Positions 1 to 12,218 of a stretch of DNA of 64,000 bases are shown here, in pieces. Every line of letters begins with the position of its first letter. Within the stretch, counting starts at the first letter, position 1. A program made the position numbers and the translations under genes. The DNA is from Tolypeutes matacus (Eukaryota; Chordata; Mammalia; Cingulata; Chlamyphoridae), in the NCBI GenBank assembly GCA_026826555.1, contig JAKSZT010054568.1:12180826-12244825 (forward strand), written 5' to 3'. A model generated the notes under the pieces. The model was not told the DNA's origin and made no database searches. It saw only the letters and a program-made list of their open reading frames with translations.

Positions 1-777
1 TTGAAGACCTTATGTTGAGTGAAGCAAGCCAGGCACTGAAGGATGAACAGTATATGACCTCACTGATCTGAACTGAGGAAAGTGAGCAGTCTCTGAGAAC
101 CATTGTCTGAAAGATAGGTTAACAAAGGAGAGTAAGAGAAGAGCAGGCTTTGAGCCATCTCCCATATGGACATAATCTATGGTAAAGGGATAGAGTGTGG
201 TTGCATGTTGGGGGATGGGGCAGATGAGTGGTGGTGTACCTGGGTTTGGTAGTGCAGCACTGTGGGGTGGGTGGGTTAGGAAGGGCTGGTTCAAATCCCC
301 AGGGCATGTAACTGTGAATCTTGACATTCCATGGGTTGGGAGAGGGGGGTATCATGGGCTCTGGGCGGCTGGGGAGAAGGGAACAGTCAAGATCTAATGG
401 GTTGTTTGGTGGTCATGGGGAAGGTTTTTCATTACCTTACAGTAATGGACACAGGACATCGTAAATATCATCAAAATTATTAAACTGTATCATCTAAATT
501 GTAAACTATACTGTAAATCGCTGACAATGTTTAGTTGCTATATTTTGCTATCTGCATAACAGTTATAACAATGCTAACAACCAAAAAAAAAAGGGGGCGG
601 AGTTAATATGGGTGGGGAAGGGGGGGTGGTTTGGTATCTGGGAGTCTCCGGCACTCCATGTGTGACTTTGCTGTGACCTAAACTTCTCTGAAAATTAAAT
701 GAAAAATTGGGAGACAATGGGGATTGAGAGGAGGAAGGTGACATGGCACACCAGACACCCGATAACACAGTGATAAA

Positions 778-843
778 GGGAAGGAAAAAGGGGAAAAAAG
801 AAAAGAGAAAGGAAAAAAAATGAATATATATATATATATATAT
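778..843. repeat. Polypurine tract and (AT)n run inside L1 3' UTR
   Basis: A run of only A and G (about 778-820) is followed by alternating AT (824-843). Some 60 bases further on the sequence becomes strongly pyrimidine-rich (905-985). G/A-rich polypurine tracts are a known conserved feature of mammalian L1 3' UTRs. Confidence 0.75.
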
Positions 844-1589
844 GTTTTAAAGGCATTTCCTTTGCTTTTTTGCCCATTTTTTGAATGCCCCAATCCACTA
901 ATTATATTTTATTTTGTTTTGTTCTTTGTTTGATTATTTGTTTTTTTTCCATCTCTCTCTCTTTTTTTTTTTTCCCTTGAGTTTCCTTATGTTTGTCTCT
1001 TGCATGTACGTTTATCACACTTGTTTCTTTTTCCTAGTAAATGTATTTGATTATTTTATGGACTAAATGTTCATGGAGGATTTGGATCACAGAAGGGTTA
1101 CAATGGGTACTGCGGGGGATTATTGCGGGGGGGGTTTCATGGGGATTGGTTCATCCGAATATACATGAAAGATATACAAAATCATTCAAAGGATCGGGGG
1201 ATGGGGCATGGTCACGATGGGTGGATAATCACACAATAAATGAGGGAATCTGAATTCCTAGCCTGGAGAGCTCTGTCACAGTCTGCAAGGGAGCAACAAT
1301 AGTCCTCTGAGTGTAGGGACAGTACCTGTCAAAATAGGATGACCCACTGATGTGCTTTTTTTTTTTTTGATGACTACCCTTGTGAGTCTTTGCTCTTGTA
1401 AATGAGACTTAGCCTGCAGTTGCGGGGTGCCTAAGGGTTGCCACCGGAGAGCCTCCTTGTTGCTCAAATGTGGCCTCTCTCTAAGCCAAACTCAGCATAT
1501 GATTGCATTACCTTCCCCCCAACGTGGGACATGACTCCCGGGGATGAGCCTCCCTGGCAACGAGGGATTAATACCAAGTGCCAACTGGC

Positions 1590-1667
1590 AGCTTTGTGCA
1601 GTGGCAGTATCGTAGCCAATGAGGTTTATCCGAGGCACGATTATTGCTAATTGAAAACTTTTCCCAA
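1590..1667 (+). pseudogene. RNU4 (pseudogene): U4 snRNA retropseudogene, 3'-truncated
   Basis: Seventy-eight bases match the 5' end of spliceosomal U4 snRNA as known in mammals, from AGCTTTG through the U6-pairing stem II and 5' stem-loop region to ACTTTTCCCAA. Only two differences are seen: C8 to T (1597) and G48 to A (1637), both at CpG sites. The remaining ~65 nt of U4, including the 3' stem-loops and Sm site, are missing. A perfect 17-bp duplication, CCAAGTGCCAACTGGCA, flanks it at 1574-1590 and 1664-1680, overlapping the insert by its terminal bases. There is no poly(A) tail. This fits the known class of 3'-truncated snRNA pseudogenes mobilised by L1 machinery. It cannot make functional U4, since the Sm site is absent and no snRNA promoter elements are expected. 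Confidence 0.95.
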
Positions 1668-2750
1668 GTGCCAACTGGCAACACAACTGCAAAAAGACCT
1701 TGAATAAAAGGGGGAAATGGTAAAGACAAATGAGTTCAAGTGGCTAAGAGACTTCAAAGAGAGTCGGGAGGTCATCCCAGATGTAACTCTTACGCACACC
1801 TCAGTAGGAGCTCATAGAACATCTAAGTGCCTATCACCCCACTCAGTGGGGTTCCTGAGAGCTCTGGAGACACCCTGGTCCTATATAAGGGGGGATAGCC
1901 CCAGAGACTGATGCCTTATCAGTGGGTTCTATTTTGGAATCTGTGCTCCTAAGAGTGACAGAATTAGACTCAAATAAGTTCTCCCTGCACATGGTTCACC
2001 AATCCCTTCTATTCAAATCTATATGCGATGCTGGAGTTTTTAGGTATACTTCCAGAGATTGGAGCCTCCCGCCTACCTATGTGCCAGGTGTGCATGAAAT
2101 CTAGGTGGAGCTGCAACTCCTACCCTACAGCTCAATGGACTCATCCAAGTCACCTGGTGAGGAGACAACGATGGGAAATGGCCATTCCAGGGAATGGAGA
2201 GGGCCTGCATCTGCAGGCAGGATCATCCCACCCACCATATCCATGGGATATAAGCCCTCTCTCACTTGGAGCTGGAGTGGACATCACCATCCCAGTCCCC
2301 TCAGGATTGGGGGAAGAACTATGGACTAGAGTGGACTTGATGGTATTCTCTTGCTCACATATGGTGATTCTAGCAATGCAAGAAATTATAACAATGAGGT
2401 GGAGCCAGGGGCCACTTGACACTTTTGGGGCAGGGAGGGGACGAGCAGTTGAAATACAGTGGCTTCTTTGGGAATTGGAGGTTGTCCTGAGTACTGTTGT
2501 GGCAACGGATGTAGGCCATTTTAAATCAGCACACACCACTCAGAACTGAGTGGGAGAGAGTGTGGTCTACAGCGTGAACTGTGGTCTATGGTTGGTGGCA
2601 AGGCTCCAGGATGTGTAAGTTCATTGAGGGTGGTGGGCCACACTGTGGGAGATGTTTGTGTGGGATGTGATGGGAGGTGTGGGAGGTGGGCAACATGGGA
2701 ATCCCAGTGGGTTCCGTGTAATATTTTGGGTAATCTAAGCACCTCTTAAA

Positions 2751-3239
2751 ATATATGTATATATATATATATAAACAACATTTTTGTAAGCAAATACACA
2801 TATATGCATATATATTTATATATCATTTTGCAAATGTTTGTATGTATTGTGAGGATTTTGATTTTTACCCATAATAAAAAAAAAATAAAAAAAAAAAAGA
2901 ACCATTTACAGCTCTTTCTTTTTCTACTGCCCACCGAAAATAGTACAAAGGACTTCCACGTTTCCAAATTTATTGTATGGATATCTACCCACTTCCTCTA
3001 CTCAATAGGTGGAAAAAGAAAATATTTTTAGATGAAAGCATGAATCAGAGAAGTATCTGCTTTCATGAAATGGAATGATTTTACAAAAACCTCTTGCATA
3101 TGTTATTTCTAATTTTCTCTTGAAGTTACTTAATTTACTCTTCCTCCCCCATACCCAGGTATTCAAATGTATATATTTATATTCCAATATTCTTTGGTAG
3201 AAGAAAAAAATGAAGCTACAATGGAAAAGGCAATACAAT
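2751..3239. repeat. AT-rich tail and A-rich run; otherwise nothing recognised
   Basis: The (TA)n tail of copy A (2751-2773) is followed by AT-rich sequence and an A-rich run at 2871-2899 that looks like a retroposon tail. The remaining bases up to about 3240 show no feature I recognise. Confidence 0.6.
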
Positions 3240-5380
3240 GCCTTGTGTGCCTTTTACATGCCTGCAGTTTATAATTCTATTAAAGCTCTAGGATAAGTCC
3301 AGCCTTTGGACGAGAATGGCAATGGGCTGCCCAAAATTCTTGTTTTCTTTTCACATGTCGGTTCAGGAATTTTCTATGGACATATCGTCAAGCTCACTGA
3401 TTCTTTCCTTGGCCATGCCTAGTCTATTGTGAGCCCATCAAAAACTTTCTTCGTTACTGTTAGAGTGTTTTCAATTTCTAGCACTTCTTTTTCATATTTT
3501 CTTAGAGATTCCATATCTCTTTTAGCATTAACCATCTGTTCTTGCCTGTTGTCCACTTTTACATTTATAGCTCTTATTATAATAATCAGAGTTATTTTAA
3601 ATTGCCAATGTGATCATTACAAAATCTTAGCCAAGGCTAAGTCAAGTTCTATTTCTTGTTTTGTCTTTTCAGACTTTTGTTTTGTTTTACCTTTTAGCAT
3701 GCCTTGTAATTTTTTGTTGAATGCTAGGAGTGATGAACTGAGGTACCTAGGAATTTAGTGTGAGGTTTGTTCATCTGAATAGGGTTCACTCTATGTTTAC
3801 TGTTTCTGTAGCTATTGGTGTTTGAAACTTTGATTTCCTCTATTTTCCTTGCTTTGGTCTGCCCACTGTCTCTGAGTTTCCTTGGAAACCGTCTCAGAAT
3901 CTGGGCCTTGCAGTTTTTCAGCTGTAATCCTCTGATATTGTACAGGATTCCTGTTGATGTGGTGGGATAATGGGGGGGGGATTTTCATTTTAGTTTAGTG
4001 GGCTTGGGGATCTGGGCTGTGATGCTTGAAAGGGTCTCTCGGCTTAACCTCTCCCACTTCAGTGAGACAAGATGACTATAGGTCCCTGAAGTTGGGTATT
4101 TCCTTTCCCCCAAGTTGGTTGGTTTGGTAAAGTAGTTTCTCTTGAGGGAAGGTGGAGCAAAGAATTCTTTGGGCATATTTCAGAAGGGTTACTTTTATCC
4201 TGGGCATATTTAAAATTACTTTTACCCTTCCCTGCTTGAACTAGGAGAAGATTTTTCTCCAATATTCTCTGTAGAACCTATTGGGGTAAGAGGTAAAACT
4301 CTTGAAAGTGTGGGGGTCCCTTAGACTGTGTCTGCAGAATTTTTTAACTTTCCATCTAGTTCACAGCAGTTGGTCAATTAAAGCCCCAATCTTCCCACCA
4401 GTTCCCATTTCCAGCCGTTTCTGCTCCCAGTAAGCTCTCATTTTCTGTATGTGCATACCTCCCCAGTTCTGCAAGTACTGGTTTGCCCTGCCACCTCATT
4501 TCTCTGACGGGTCTAAGAAGAGTTGTTAATTTTCAGTTTGTTTAGTTTCTCTTGTTGTGAGGATAGGAGTGGTGAGCTAAGCTTTTTACATTTTGGAGCA
4601 GAAATTGGAAGTACTTAGAGGAGGCTTTTATGGTTTATTTGTTGTTCTTTGCTTTGTTTTGTTTTTAACAGGTTTAGCTCTTGCATTTAATTTTATGATT
4701 CCTTAAGAATCCATGTTTCTATTTGGTATGAGGTAGAGGTCCAACATCATTCTTTGGCATGTGGATATCCAGTTGCCCCAGCAACGTTTGTTGAGAAGAC
4801 TATCCTTTCCCTGTTGAATTTTCTTGGTTCCCTTGTCAAAGATCAATTACCCATAATAAGGGTTTAATTCTAGACTCTCTATTCTATTCCTTTGATCTCC
4901 ATGTCTAGTCTTTGTGCCTGTACCACACCCCCTTAATTATTGTCGCTTCGTGGTCACTTTTGAAATCAGGAAGGATGAGTTCCCAACTTCGGTTCTTTTC
5001 TGGGCTGCTTTAGCTGCATTTCCCTTGTATGTGACGAGCTGCTTCTCTCTTGCTGCTTGCAGGATGCTCTCTCTGTCTTGTCTTCAACAGTTGGATTACA
5101 GCGTGTCGAGGTGTGGATCTTTCTTAGTTCATCCAGCGAGAGTTTGTTGAACTTACTGCATGTGTAGATAAATGTTTTTCATCAACATGAGGATATTTCA
5201 GCCATTATTTATTCAAAAATGCTTTGTCAGTATTCACAGTATAGCCATCTCAGCCTATATATTTCTTTATTGGAGGTTTTTGATTAATAACAATCTCTTT
5301 ACTTGTTATAGTTCTATCCAGATTTTCTATTTCTGATTTTTCCCCTCAATTTCTAAAATTGTGTAATATTTCCTTAAATG
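3240..5380 (-). mobile_element. Old LINE-1 fragment(s), antisense
   Basis: Several stretches read as the reverse complement of mammalian L1M-type sequence. Examples are GCATGCCTTGTAATTTTTTG near 3700, ATGTGGATATCCAGTTGCCC and the following TTGTTGAGAAGAC near 4760-4800, CTTGTCAAAGATCAATTA near 4832, TTCTATTCCTTTGATCTCC near 4883, and CAATCTCTTTACTTGTTATA near 5290. The order agrees with the antisense of ORF2 and neighbouring L1 segments. Many stops in all frames show it is long dead. Boundaries are approximate and more than one insertion may be merged here. Confidence 0.75.
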
Positions 5381-5689
5381 TCAATGCTGTGGAACTGTCA
5401 ATGAGATGTGATATACTTTAAACAATATAGTTTTAAAACCAATTCCATGGTCTTCTACTTTTAGAAATCAGCTTTTCAACCTTAAATAAAATGATGATTA
5501 TTCTCCTAATCTTTGAAATGGGACTACTAGTTAGTAAAATTTTTGTTGGCGTTGATGAAATCCAACTTATCTATATCCAACATGTACTATATAACACATA
5601 TATATAATAAGTGTCCTTATTCTGAAACACTAGAAGAGTAGTAGCTTTAGATGGATGAACTCAACTAGTCCTCAATAGTAAGGGGTAAA

Positions 5690-5785
5690 TTTGAATATTA
5701 CCCCCATTTTATATATGGCAAAACTGAATCAAAGAAAGGCTAAATAACTTTCCCAATGCCATGAATGACATCATATAAAATACCA
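5690..5785 (-). mobile_element. MIR SINE remnant
   Basis: TATTACCCCCATTTTATA, then GCAAAACTGAATCAAAGAAA and GGCTAAATAACTTTCCCAAT follow the reverse-complement MIR core pattern (cattttacagatgagg, aaactgag, gttaagtaacttgccca). Only the core survives. Confidence 0.55.
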
Positions 5786-7554
5786 AACATGCTGCATTCA
5801 ACGATGTGAATCCTTCTTCTGCTTTTTAAGTAATAAAGCTGCCATTGGGAGGTTGTCATGACACATCCTTACCCTCACTTGTTTCAATGCCAGGACTGCT
5901 CCTCATTCAGGTTTGGTCTTATGTGAAATTCTGGGTTTCAGGGATGGTTATGAATTGCTGCTGATACCAAAGAAGCTCTCAGATGCTAGGGAAACAGGCT
6001 TGTCAACTCTAAGTACAAATATGGCAAATTTTAGATGCTGGTTATTACCACAACTTATCTGCATCCAGAACAGGGTACCAATTAAAACAGGCAAGTCAGA
6101 AGCAATTTTTCCACACAGAATTATTATATAAAACATTTCCTCTTTTAAACGTTGTGCAAACACCTGAAAGGAACAAAATATTGGTTGATCATGGAACTTC
6201 CCAACTGAGCAGATAAAAAGGCATATGATAATAAACAATTAATGAATGATATCTAATATCTATAAGAAATAGAAGACCAGTTAATAATTATTCACCTGCA
6301 GCTGGGTGGTCCAAGAAAACTAGAATTGGCTCTTAAAGACAGAAAGAATTTAGAAATTGAGTGGAGAAGAAAAGCACATGCCAGATACAAATGTATTCAA
6401 CTGGATTAAGATCACAGATATTTATTAAACATATAAAATTTGTTATGTATAAGGAAATCAGAAGGGGGTACAAAGATGAATCAGGTCTCATTTTTATGGG
6501 AGAAAAGCCTACCATTCACCAGAAGAGAAATAATTTTACTAGTCAAGGCTGGAAGGAGTTACCTGTGAGTGAATTGACATGGACAGGTAAAGAGGGAATT
6601 CCTTGCTAGGAATTTAGCCCTTTGGAAGTGTCTTCCCCAAAGCAATCCAGAATGATCCAGCCATATAGAAAATAATGGTTGTTTGAAGGGCCTCAGAAGC
6701 CAAAATCAGCATGGACAAATTCCCACACAAAACACACAAAGTAGAAGCAGAGACCAGGGCAGCAGAGGGCTGAGACAAAGGTCAAAGGCACATGTAGGAA
6801 GCAGGCTTACTGGAGAAGGAGCTGGGGGCGTCAGTACCGGGGCGGTTGTTGATGGATGGCTTAGGGGATGTGGACAGAGGGCCTGTGTGCACAGAGCCAC
6901 GACGGCACTTTGCTAGTGAAATGAGTAGTTTTTTCTGATTGGTGTTCCCCATCCATTTTGATGGACAAGGACTTAGGAAAGGCTCCACTTAGGAGGTGAT
7001 TTATGTACTGCCTTTGAAAATTGAGTTCTGCCTGGTGAGGAACAGGTGCGGGAAAGGTCTCCATTGTTAGTGGGCACAGCAGGATCAGAGGCCGGGGCGA
7101 AAGCACGCTTGGCTCCATGGGCTGATCAGAGAATGGAAGTATTCTGGCATTTTTAGCACATCACATGTGTGGGAAGAAGCAGTGGGAGAGGACGCTTGCA
7201 CAGAATTTCAGAGAACTTCAATTAGATTTCAAGGGGAAAGAGTTTTGTGGCAGAAATAAGTGTAAGCTTTTTCTTAGTTTTCAGGTGATACCCATTTTCC
7301 CTCTAGGTGCAAAAAGGATTAAGTGTTAGTCATTTAACAAATCGAATGTACCTCATTTTTAAAAAGGAAGGGTTCAGCAGTGCCAAGAACCTATTTTCTA
7401 AGCCTCTTCCCAGTCATTTTTATCCTGTTTAACAGATTCCTGCTTTTAAGCACCCTAACCTTACAGAAGGAAACAAGATAGTGAAGTAAAGTGTCCTGAC
7501 CACAGTCCTACCAAGCACCCTTCCTTTAGGGGTCAAATACTGCTTTATTTCTTC

Positions 7555-7600
7555 CTACGTGTTCACACATACGTGTTCACACATACACAGACACACATGC
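7555..7600. repeat. CA-rich / imperfect tandem microsatellite
   Basis: A 14-base unit of the form ACGTGTTCACACAT occurs twice, followed by an imperfect ACAC run. Confidence 0.7.
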
Positions 7601-8181
7601 CCACGCAGACTTCATGGCATGCGAGCACTGCTCAGATCTCTGAGTCCAGCAGATCTTTTGAATTCTTGCTCTGCTTTTAAACCGTTGTATAACTTCAAAG
7701 CTTCAGTGCATTCTTCAAAAATGAGCACAGCAGTAGGACTAGCCCACAAGTTAGGGAAAAAGGAGTTCTACTGACCACTTGCCATACCCAAACTGTTAAA
7801 AAATGTCAATGCTTACCTCTAGTCTTAGTAATTGGGAGTGGACCCTAGTTCTCCCACCTCTCTCCTCTCCCTCAATTCTCCTCTATTTCTTTCCTGTGAA
7901 GAGAAATTGATAATGATTGGGGGAGAAAATCCTATTCTAAACTTTTGGGTTTTGTTTGGCTTCAAGCACAGGAGTTTCAGTCGCCCTTGGTTTTATTCTC
8001 TGGAAGCACTAAGAATAAACTTCCATTTCTATGGCCAGGCGTTAATACACCAAATATCTGTCATCCCACAAATGGGTGCCTAACCACCCAGAGTAGCTTA
8101 TTTTTTTAGCATGAAGGAAGTTAGATAATGAAGTCTAGGCACGGTGCAAAGCTGCCCCTGTGGTGCTGGGAGTGTGGTTAG

Positions 8182-8212
8182 ACACACACACAATCACACA
8201 CTCACACAATAA
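8182..8212. repeat. Imperfect (AC)n microsatellite
   Basis: ACACACACACAATCACACAC followed by TCACACAATAAC: a short, interrupted CA run with no other feature nearby. Confidence 0.75.
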
Positions 8213-11200
8213 CAAACATCAGCAGCTACAAGCATATATGGTTTATGAGCTTTCATGAAAAGCCTTAGGGGCTTTGGCAAAGTCACCTGGTTAATCTCTA
8301 AATTAATCTTTGGGCAAACAAAGCTGCTGGGAGCTGTTTGGCAGCTGACCTCAGACACAAGGCGGTGGATAAGCCACTGGCAGCCCATCGTGGCCTGGAC
8401 GTGCCTTGGACGTCACCTCCCACAGCACCGAGCTTCCTCTCCCACTGGTTCCCCGAATCCAGAGCTATAAAAACACACAGTCTCCTAGGTTTCGGGGCCA
8501 TGGCCCATTAGAGGGGGAAGGGAAGTCAGAGATGGCCTGAAGCCTTCCCTTTGGAGCTGTGTCACCTTGTAGAGGGATGTACTGACTCTCTAAGTTCCCA
8601 GAATAGGAAATGGCAGATTAATGGCAGTGAACTATGTCACTGACTCAAAGTCACTTGTTCTTTGCACCCTACCACGTTGCTTCTTGAGTTTGGTAAAGCA
8701 TGCAATGATGGCAGGATTTCTTTATAAGGAAGTTTCACTATCAGTTACCTGATGCTGCAAATGCACAGCACAAGAAAATGTCTCTCTTAACCAACAAAGA
8801 GAGGGGACAAATCACTAGGAGCCGTGCCTAACACCTCCGCATCAGCCTTTCCTTTTTACCACACCGTGCACTGTAGTGAATTGAACGACAGGGAAAGAGC
8901 GAGCGTCTCAATTTCGATACGTGGGATTTGGGGCTCATGCTGACGGGCGGGACATCTGGAGTTGTTAAGCTGACTATACACTGCCAGGAAACCACACTTG
9001 GACAGAGCTGTGTGGTCTGCAAAGCGCCCAGAACCAGTCCACGCGCCCGGCTGGGGCACGTCGCTCTCCTCGCCCGTCACTTGTGCCTGACGACACCTCT
9101 GGGAGCTGTGGCGAGCCTTGCTGGGGCGAAGCGGCAGTGACTGGGGCTGTCCTCCTCCACAGCTCGTGTGTGTTTTAGGTCCAAAGAGGAGGACAAGGGG
9201 GCAGGCCAAAGGAGGAAGAGCACGGGAGGGGCTCGGAGAAGAGGAGAGTTCATGGAGAGCTGTTCAAATGTGTTTATACTCCCAGCCCTGTTCCCTTCCC
9301 TTCCTAAAAGTATATTATTACTTTTTAGAGGTGAATTTCTTTCAGCATCCAACATGGCGCTCAGAAGTTTGAAAGTAACAAGTCCTTCACTCTGCATAGA
9401 GCCTCATTCTCAGAGCCTGGGCAAACTGTGGCCATTATCGTGAATAGAACTCTACACTCTAAAACGTGTTGGATCTGATGGTGACATATTTGGTTATTAA
9501 ACAACCAGTGAGGGGACGCCAAGATGACGAATGCTAGCCCATGTCATCGGAGGGGAGACACTTGAGTGGACATTCTCCTGGCTTGCCAGATTGCCCCCTT
9601 CGGATCGTGATCACTTGACGGCAGGGGCATGGCAGGTGAGTGAAACAGAGAAAGGAGTGGGGATAGTCCCCTGCACAAAGAGAGGGAGGTGCAGAACTCC
9701 ATGCCGAGCCTGAGCTGCACGAGAGCTCGGGGTTTAGGAAGTCCCTGGCTCCTTCATGAGCTCAGGCCATACTACTGGGTATTCTCCATGTATGTCTCAT
9801 AGCACAGATTCGGTGCCGCACTCTTTTCCCTGATGGCCTTTCTTAGGGAAGTTTATAAAATAAATGACCCAGACTGCCAACAGGTCACTACCAAACCTTG
9901 ATCGGAGAGCAGGACAGTGCGGCTGTTCACCTCTGTTGTCAGTTAAGCCCCGTGAACTAGGGACAAAGCCAGGGCAGCGCACACGTGGGGGTGGCCCAGA
10001 AAAAGCCTTCCTGAGAACGGAGCTCACACTCGGCCGAGGGCAGCTGCATGCTGGTCTGTCATTGACTCAGCAAAGGAACGGAACAAAGGTGATCGTCAAA
10101 CCAAGGATGCTTGCCAGCATGTGGGGAGCATGCTGCTGGTTCTTCTCGTGACCTCACAGGGGTACCCCTAAATTGAGATGCAGCATGAGCCCACTCAGAA
10201 CAAGGCTGGGGAGCCTGGAAATGCAACCTTGGGGTAGGAGGGGCTCCATATCTGTCTTCAAGGGCCCACTCTGGTATCAAATAAATTTAAGTTAATTAAA
10301 GTTAATGCTGCACTGACGTTAAATACTTTAAGTGCCAATCTGTTACTGCCTCGTTGGCTCTACTTCGGGTCCCTTCTAAGAGGTGTGGCCACAGATGACC
10401 AGGATATTTTATTCTCCTAACTCCTTTACTGAACAAGGCTATTTTTCTTGTACTGCTGTTTTGAGTTGTGCTTTATAGGCTCACTCTTCTCTTCCAGACG
10501 ATGCTATTTTAGGCACATCAAATATGTTTCCAGTTACTTTTCAATTATAAGAACAAACCCCATTTTGGAAATGAATACATTGGACTCAGTGAAATCCAAG
10601 TTTTCAATCTCACAGCCAATGCATTACTGGTCCTTTTCCTCAGGTAATACCTAACCTTTGGCCTAGGAATGTCAGGTGGGGGGAAAGAGGTGTTCTTTCA
10701 TTATTTAATGCATGCTTATAGCTCTGTCCCACTCTTTCTGCATTTTCCACGTCTAGGCAGGGGGAGGCACGGAGAGGATAAAACGGGTGAATGTCCTTAG
10801 TTTAGCTGCTGCTACTTGCCAGGAATGACGGGGCACCGTGCCCTCTGCTCTGGCAGGGCAACAGGGCTCCAGGTTATGTGGGTGCACTTCCCTGCTGGCC
10901 TGTCATGGGCTCCTTCACCCAGCAGGGTCCTCTGGGCAGACGGCTGCCCCTCTCGCCTCGCACTGCGGGTGGGTCTGCGATGAGGCCAGGCCCGCTGCTG
11001 GAGACTACGTCCTGGGTCTGCTTGCAGGGGTTCCACGTGCCCAGCTTCTTTGCCCAGAGCAGAGAACTAGAGCCACACCGAGGCCCGAGGCCCGGTCACA
11101 CAATGGAAAGAGCTTGATGAAACGGGCGGGGGTCAGCAGACAAAGCCTCAAGTCTGCCTGCCGAGCAAAGGAGGCAACGTTCTCCCTAGAGCTCGTGAGA

Positions 11201-11224
11201 CCCCCACCCTACCCCCTCAGGCCA

Positions 11225-12218
11225 GCACTGCTCAGCCCAGTAGCATCGCTGCACCCCTGTCATGCCCACCACTGCACAACCGCCCCTTCCACCCTGTCAT
11301 AGACTGCCCATGTGGACACTGGCGCACAGCCCTCTACTCCCTTTCTGTCTCCTGCAAACCAATCTTTTATACTCTGACTCTGTGAGGCTGCTCGATTTGC
11401 TAAATTCATATCAGTGAGGTCATGTAGTATTTGTCCTTCAGTGCCTGGCTTCACTCAGCATAAGGTCTTCAAGGTATAGTTAGTACTAGAGTTGACAGGT
11501 TTATGTCCAAGAGACTTAAGTCTTTGGGCTTTCCATGTGCCAGTCGGGCCTGAATCTCAAAAGATTTGCAACACCTACTGTCCAGTTCATTGGACTCACC
11601 CAGGACAACTAGCAAGGAAGTAATGATAGACAACGACCATCCCAAGGAACAGAGAAAGTCTACAACTGCAAGCAAGACAGTCTCACCCATCTGCCCCGTG
11701 GGATCTAAGCCCCCTCTCAATTAGAGGCAGAGTGGGCGTCACTGTCCCAGAATCCTCAGGACTGGGAATAAACGATGCACTAGAGTAGACTTACTGATAC
11801 TCCACTATCGACTTATTGTGATTTTAGCAATGGAAGAAATTTTATCATTGATGTGGAGGCAGTGGACACTGGAAGTTCTGAGGGAAGGAAGAGGGGAAAA
11901 ATAGGTGTAACGTGGGGGGATTTTTGGGACATTGGAATTGTCCTGAATGATATTGCAATGACAGATACAGCCCATTATATATCTTGTCATAACTAACAAA
12001 ATTGTGAGGGAGAGAGTTTAAACTATAATGTAAACTATAAGCCATGGCTAGTGGCAAGGCTCCAGTGTGTGCTCATCAATTGTGACAGATGTGCCACACT
12101 AACGAAGAAGATGCTGTTAATGTGGGCAAGTGTGTGTGTGGGGGGGTGAGGCACATGGGAATCCCCTACATTTTTTATGTAACATTTGTGTAATCTAAGT
12201 ATCTTTAAAAAAATAAAC
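11225..12218 (+). mobile_element. LINE-1 3' end with 5' inversion (copy B, twin-primed)
   Basis: From about 11475 to 12218 the sequence matches the last ~700 bp of the L1 3' UTR seen in copies A, C and E and ends in an A-rich tail. From 11474 backwards to about 11225 it matches, on the opposite strand, the start of copy A. Read in reverse it gives CTTGAAGACCTTATGCTGAG, as at base 1. The two segments meet within a few bases at about 11474. An inverted upstream piece joined to a forward 3' end with the middle deleted is the known signature of twin priming during L1 integration. A DAS SINE sits directly in or after its A-tail. Confidence 0.8.

Larger units (their letters stand above)
1..2773 (+). 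mobile_element. LINE-1 3' portion (copy A), long 3' UTR, cut by window start
   Basis: Non-coding 3' part of an L1 retrotransposon. Blocks in the same order recur in the 50.65-52.69 kb copy, and the last 700 bp recur at 11.5-12.2, 19.0-19.7 and (inverted) 35.7-36.1 kb. All end in the same phrase, about TAATCTAAG followed by an A-rich tail, as expected for target-primed LINE insertion. Classical mammalian L1 3'-end wording (ATGTGTGACTTTGCTGTGA, then CTAAACTTCTCTGAAAA) appears at about 655-700, well upstream of the true tail. A polypurine tract (778-820), an (AT)n run and a pyrimidine-rich tract (905-985) lie in the middle, as is usual for L1 3' UTRs. No ORF2 frame is visible. It is split at 1590 by a U4 pseudogene. 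The tail is an (AT)n run at 2751-2773. The subfamily name is not assigned. Confidence 0.85.
5381..11224. other. Mostly unique sequence, no gene recognised
   Basis: I see no exon structure, RNA gene or young repeat across this stretch. It holds a MIR remnant at 5.69 kb, short CA-type microsatellites at 7.56 and 8.18 kb, and a GC-richer patch with scattered CpG at about 8.99-9.25 kb. A second GC-richer patch lies at about 10.81-11.10 kb. Open frames of up to about 150 codons, such as 10838-11302, coincide with the GC-rich patches and look like chance. Confidence 0.5.

Noticed and set aside
2028..2549. 173-codon plus-strand open frame
   Set aside because: Falls in the L1 3' UTR. The homologous region in copies C and E does not keep the frame.
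6415..6500. L2/MIR-like phrase, also near 20.35 and 35.25 kb
   Set aside because: Too short and diverged to assign by eye to L2 or MIR.
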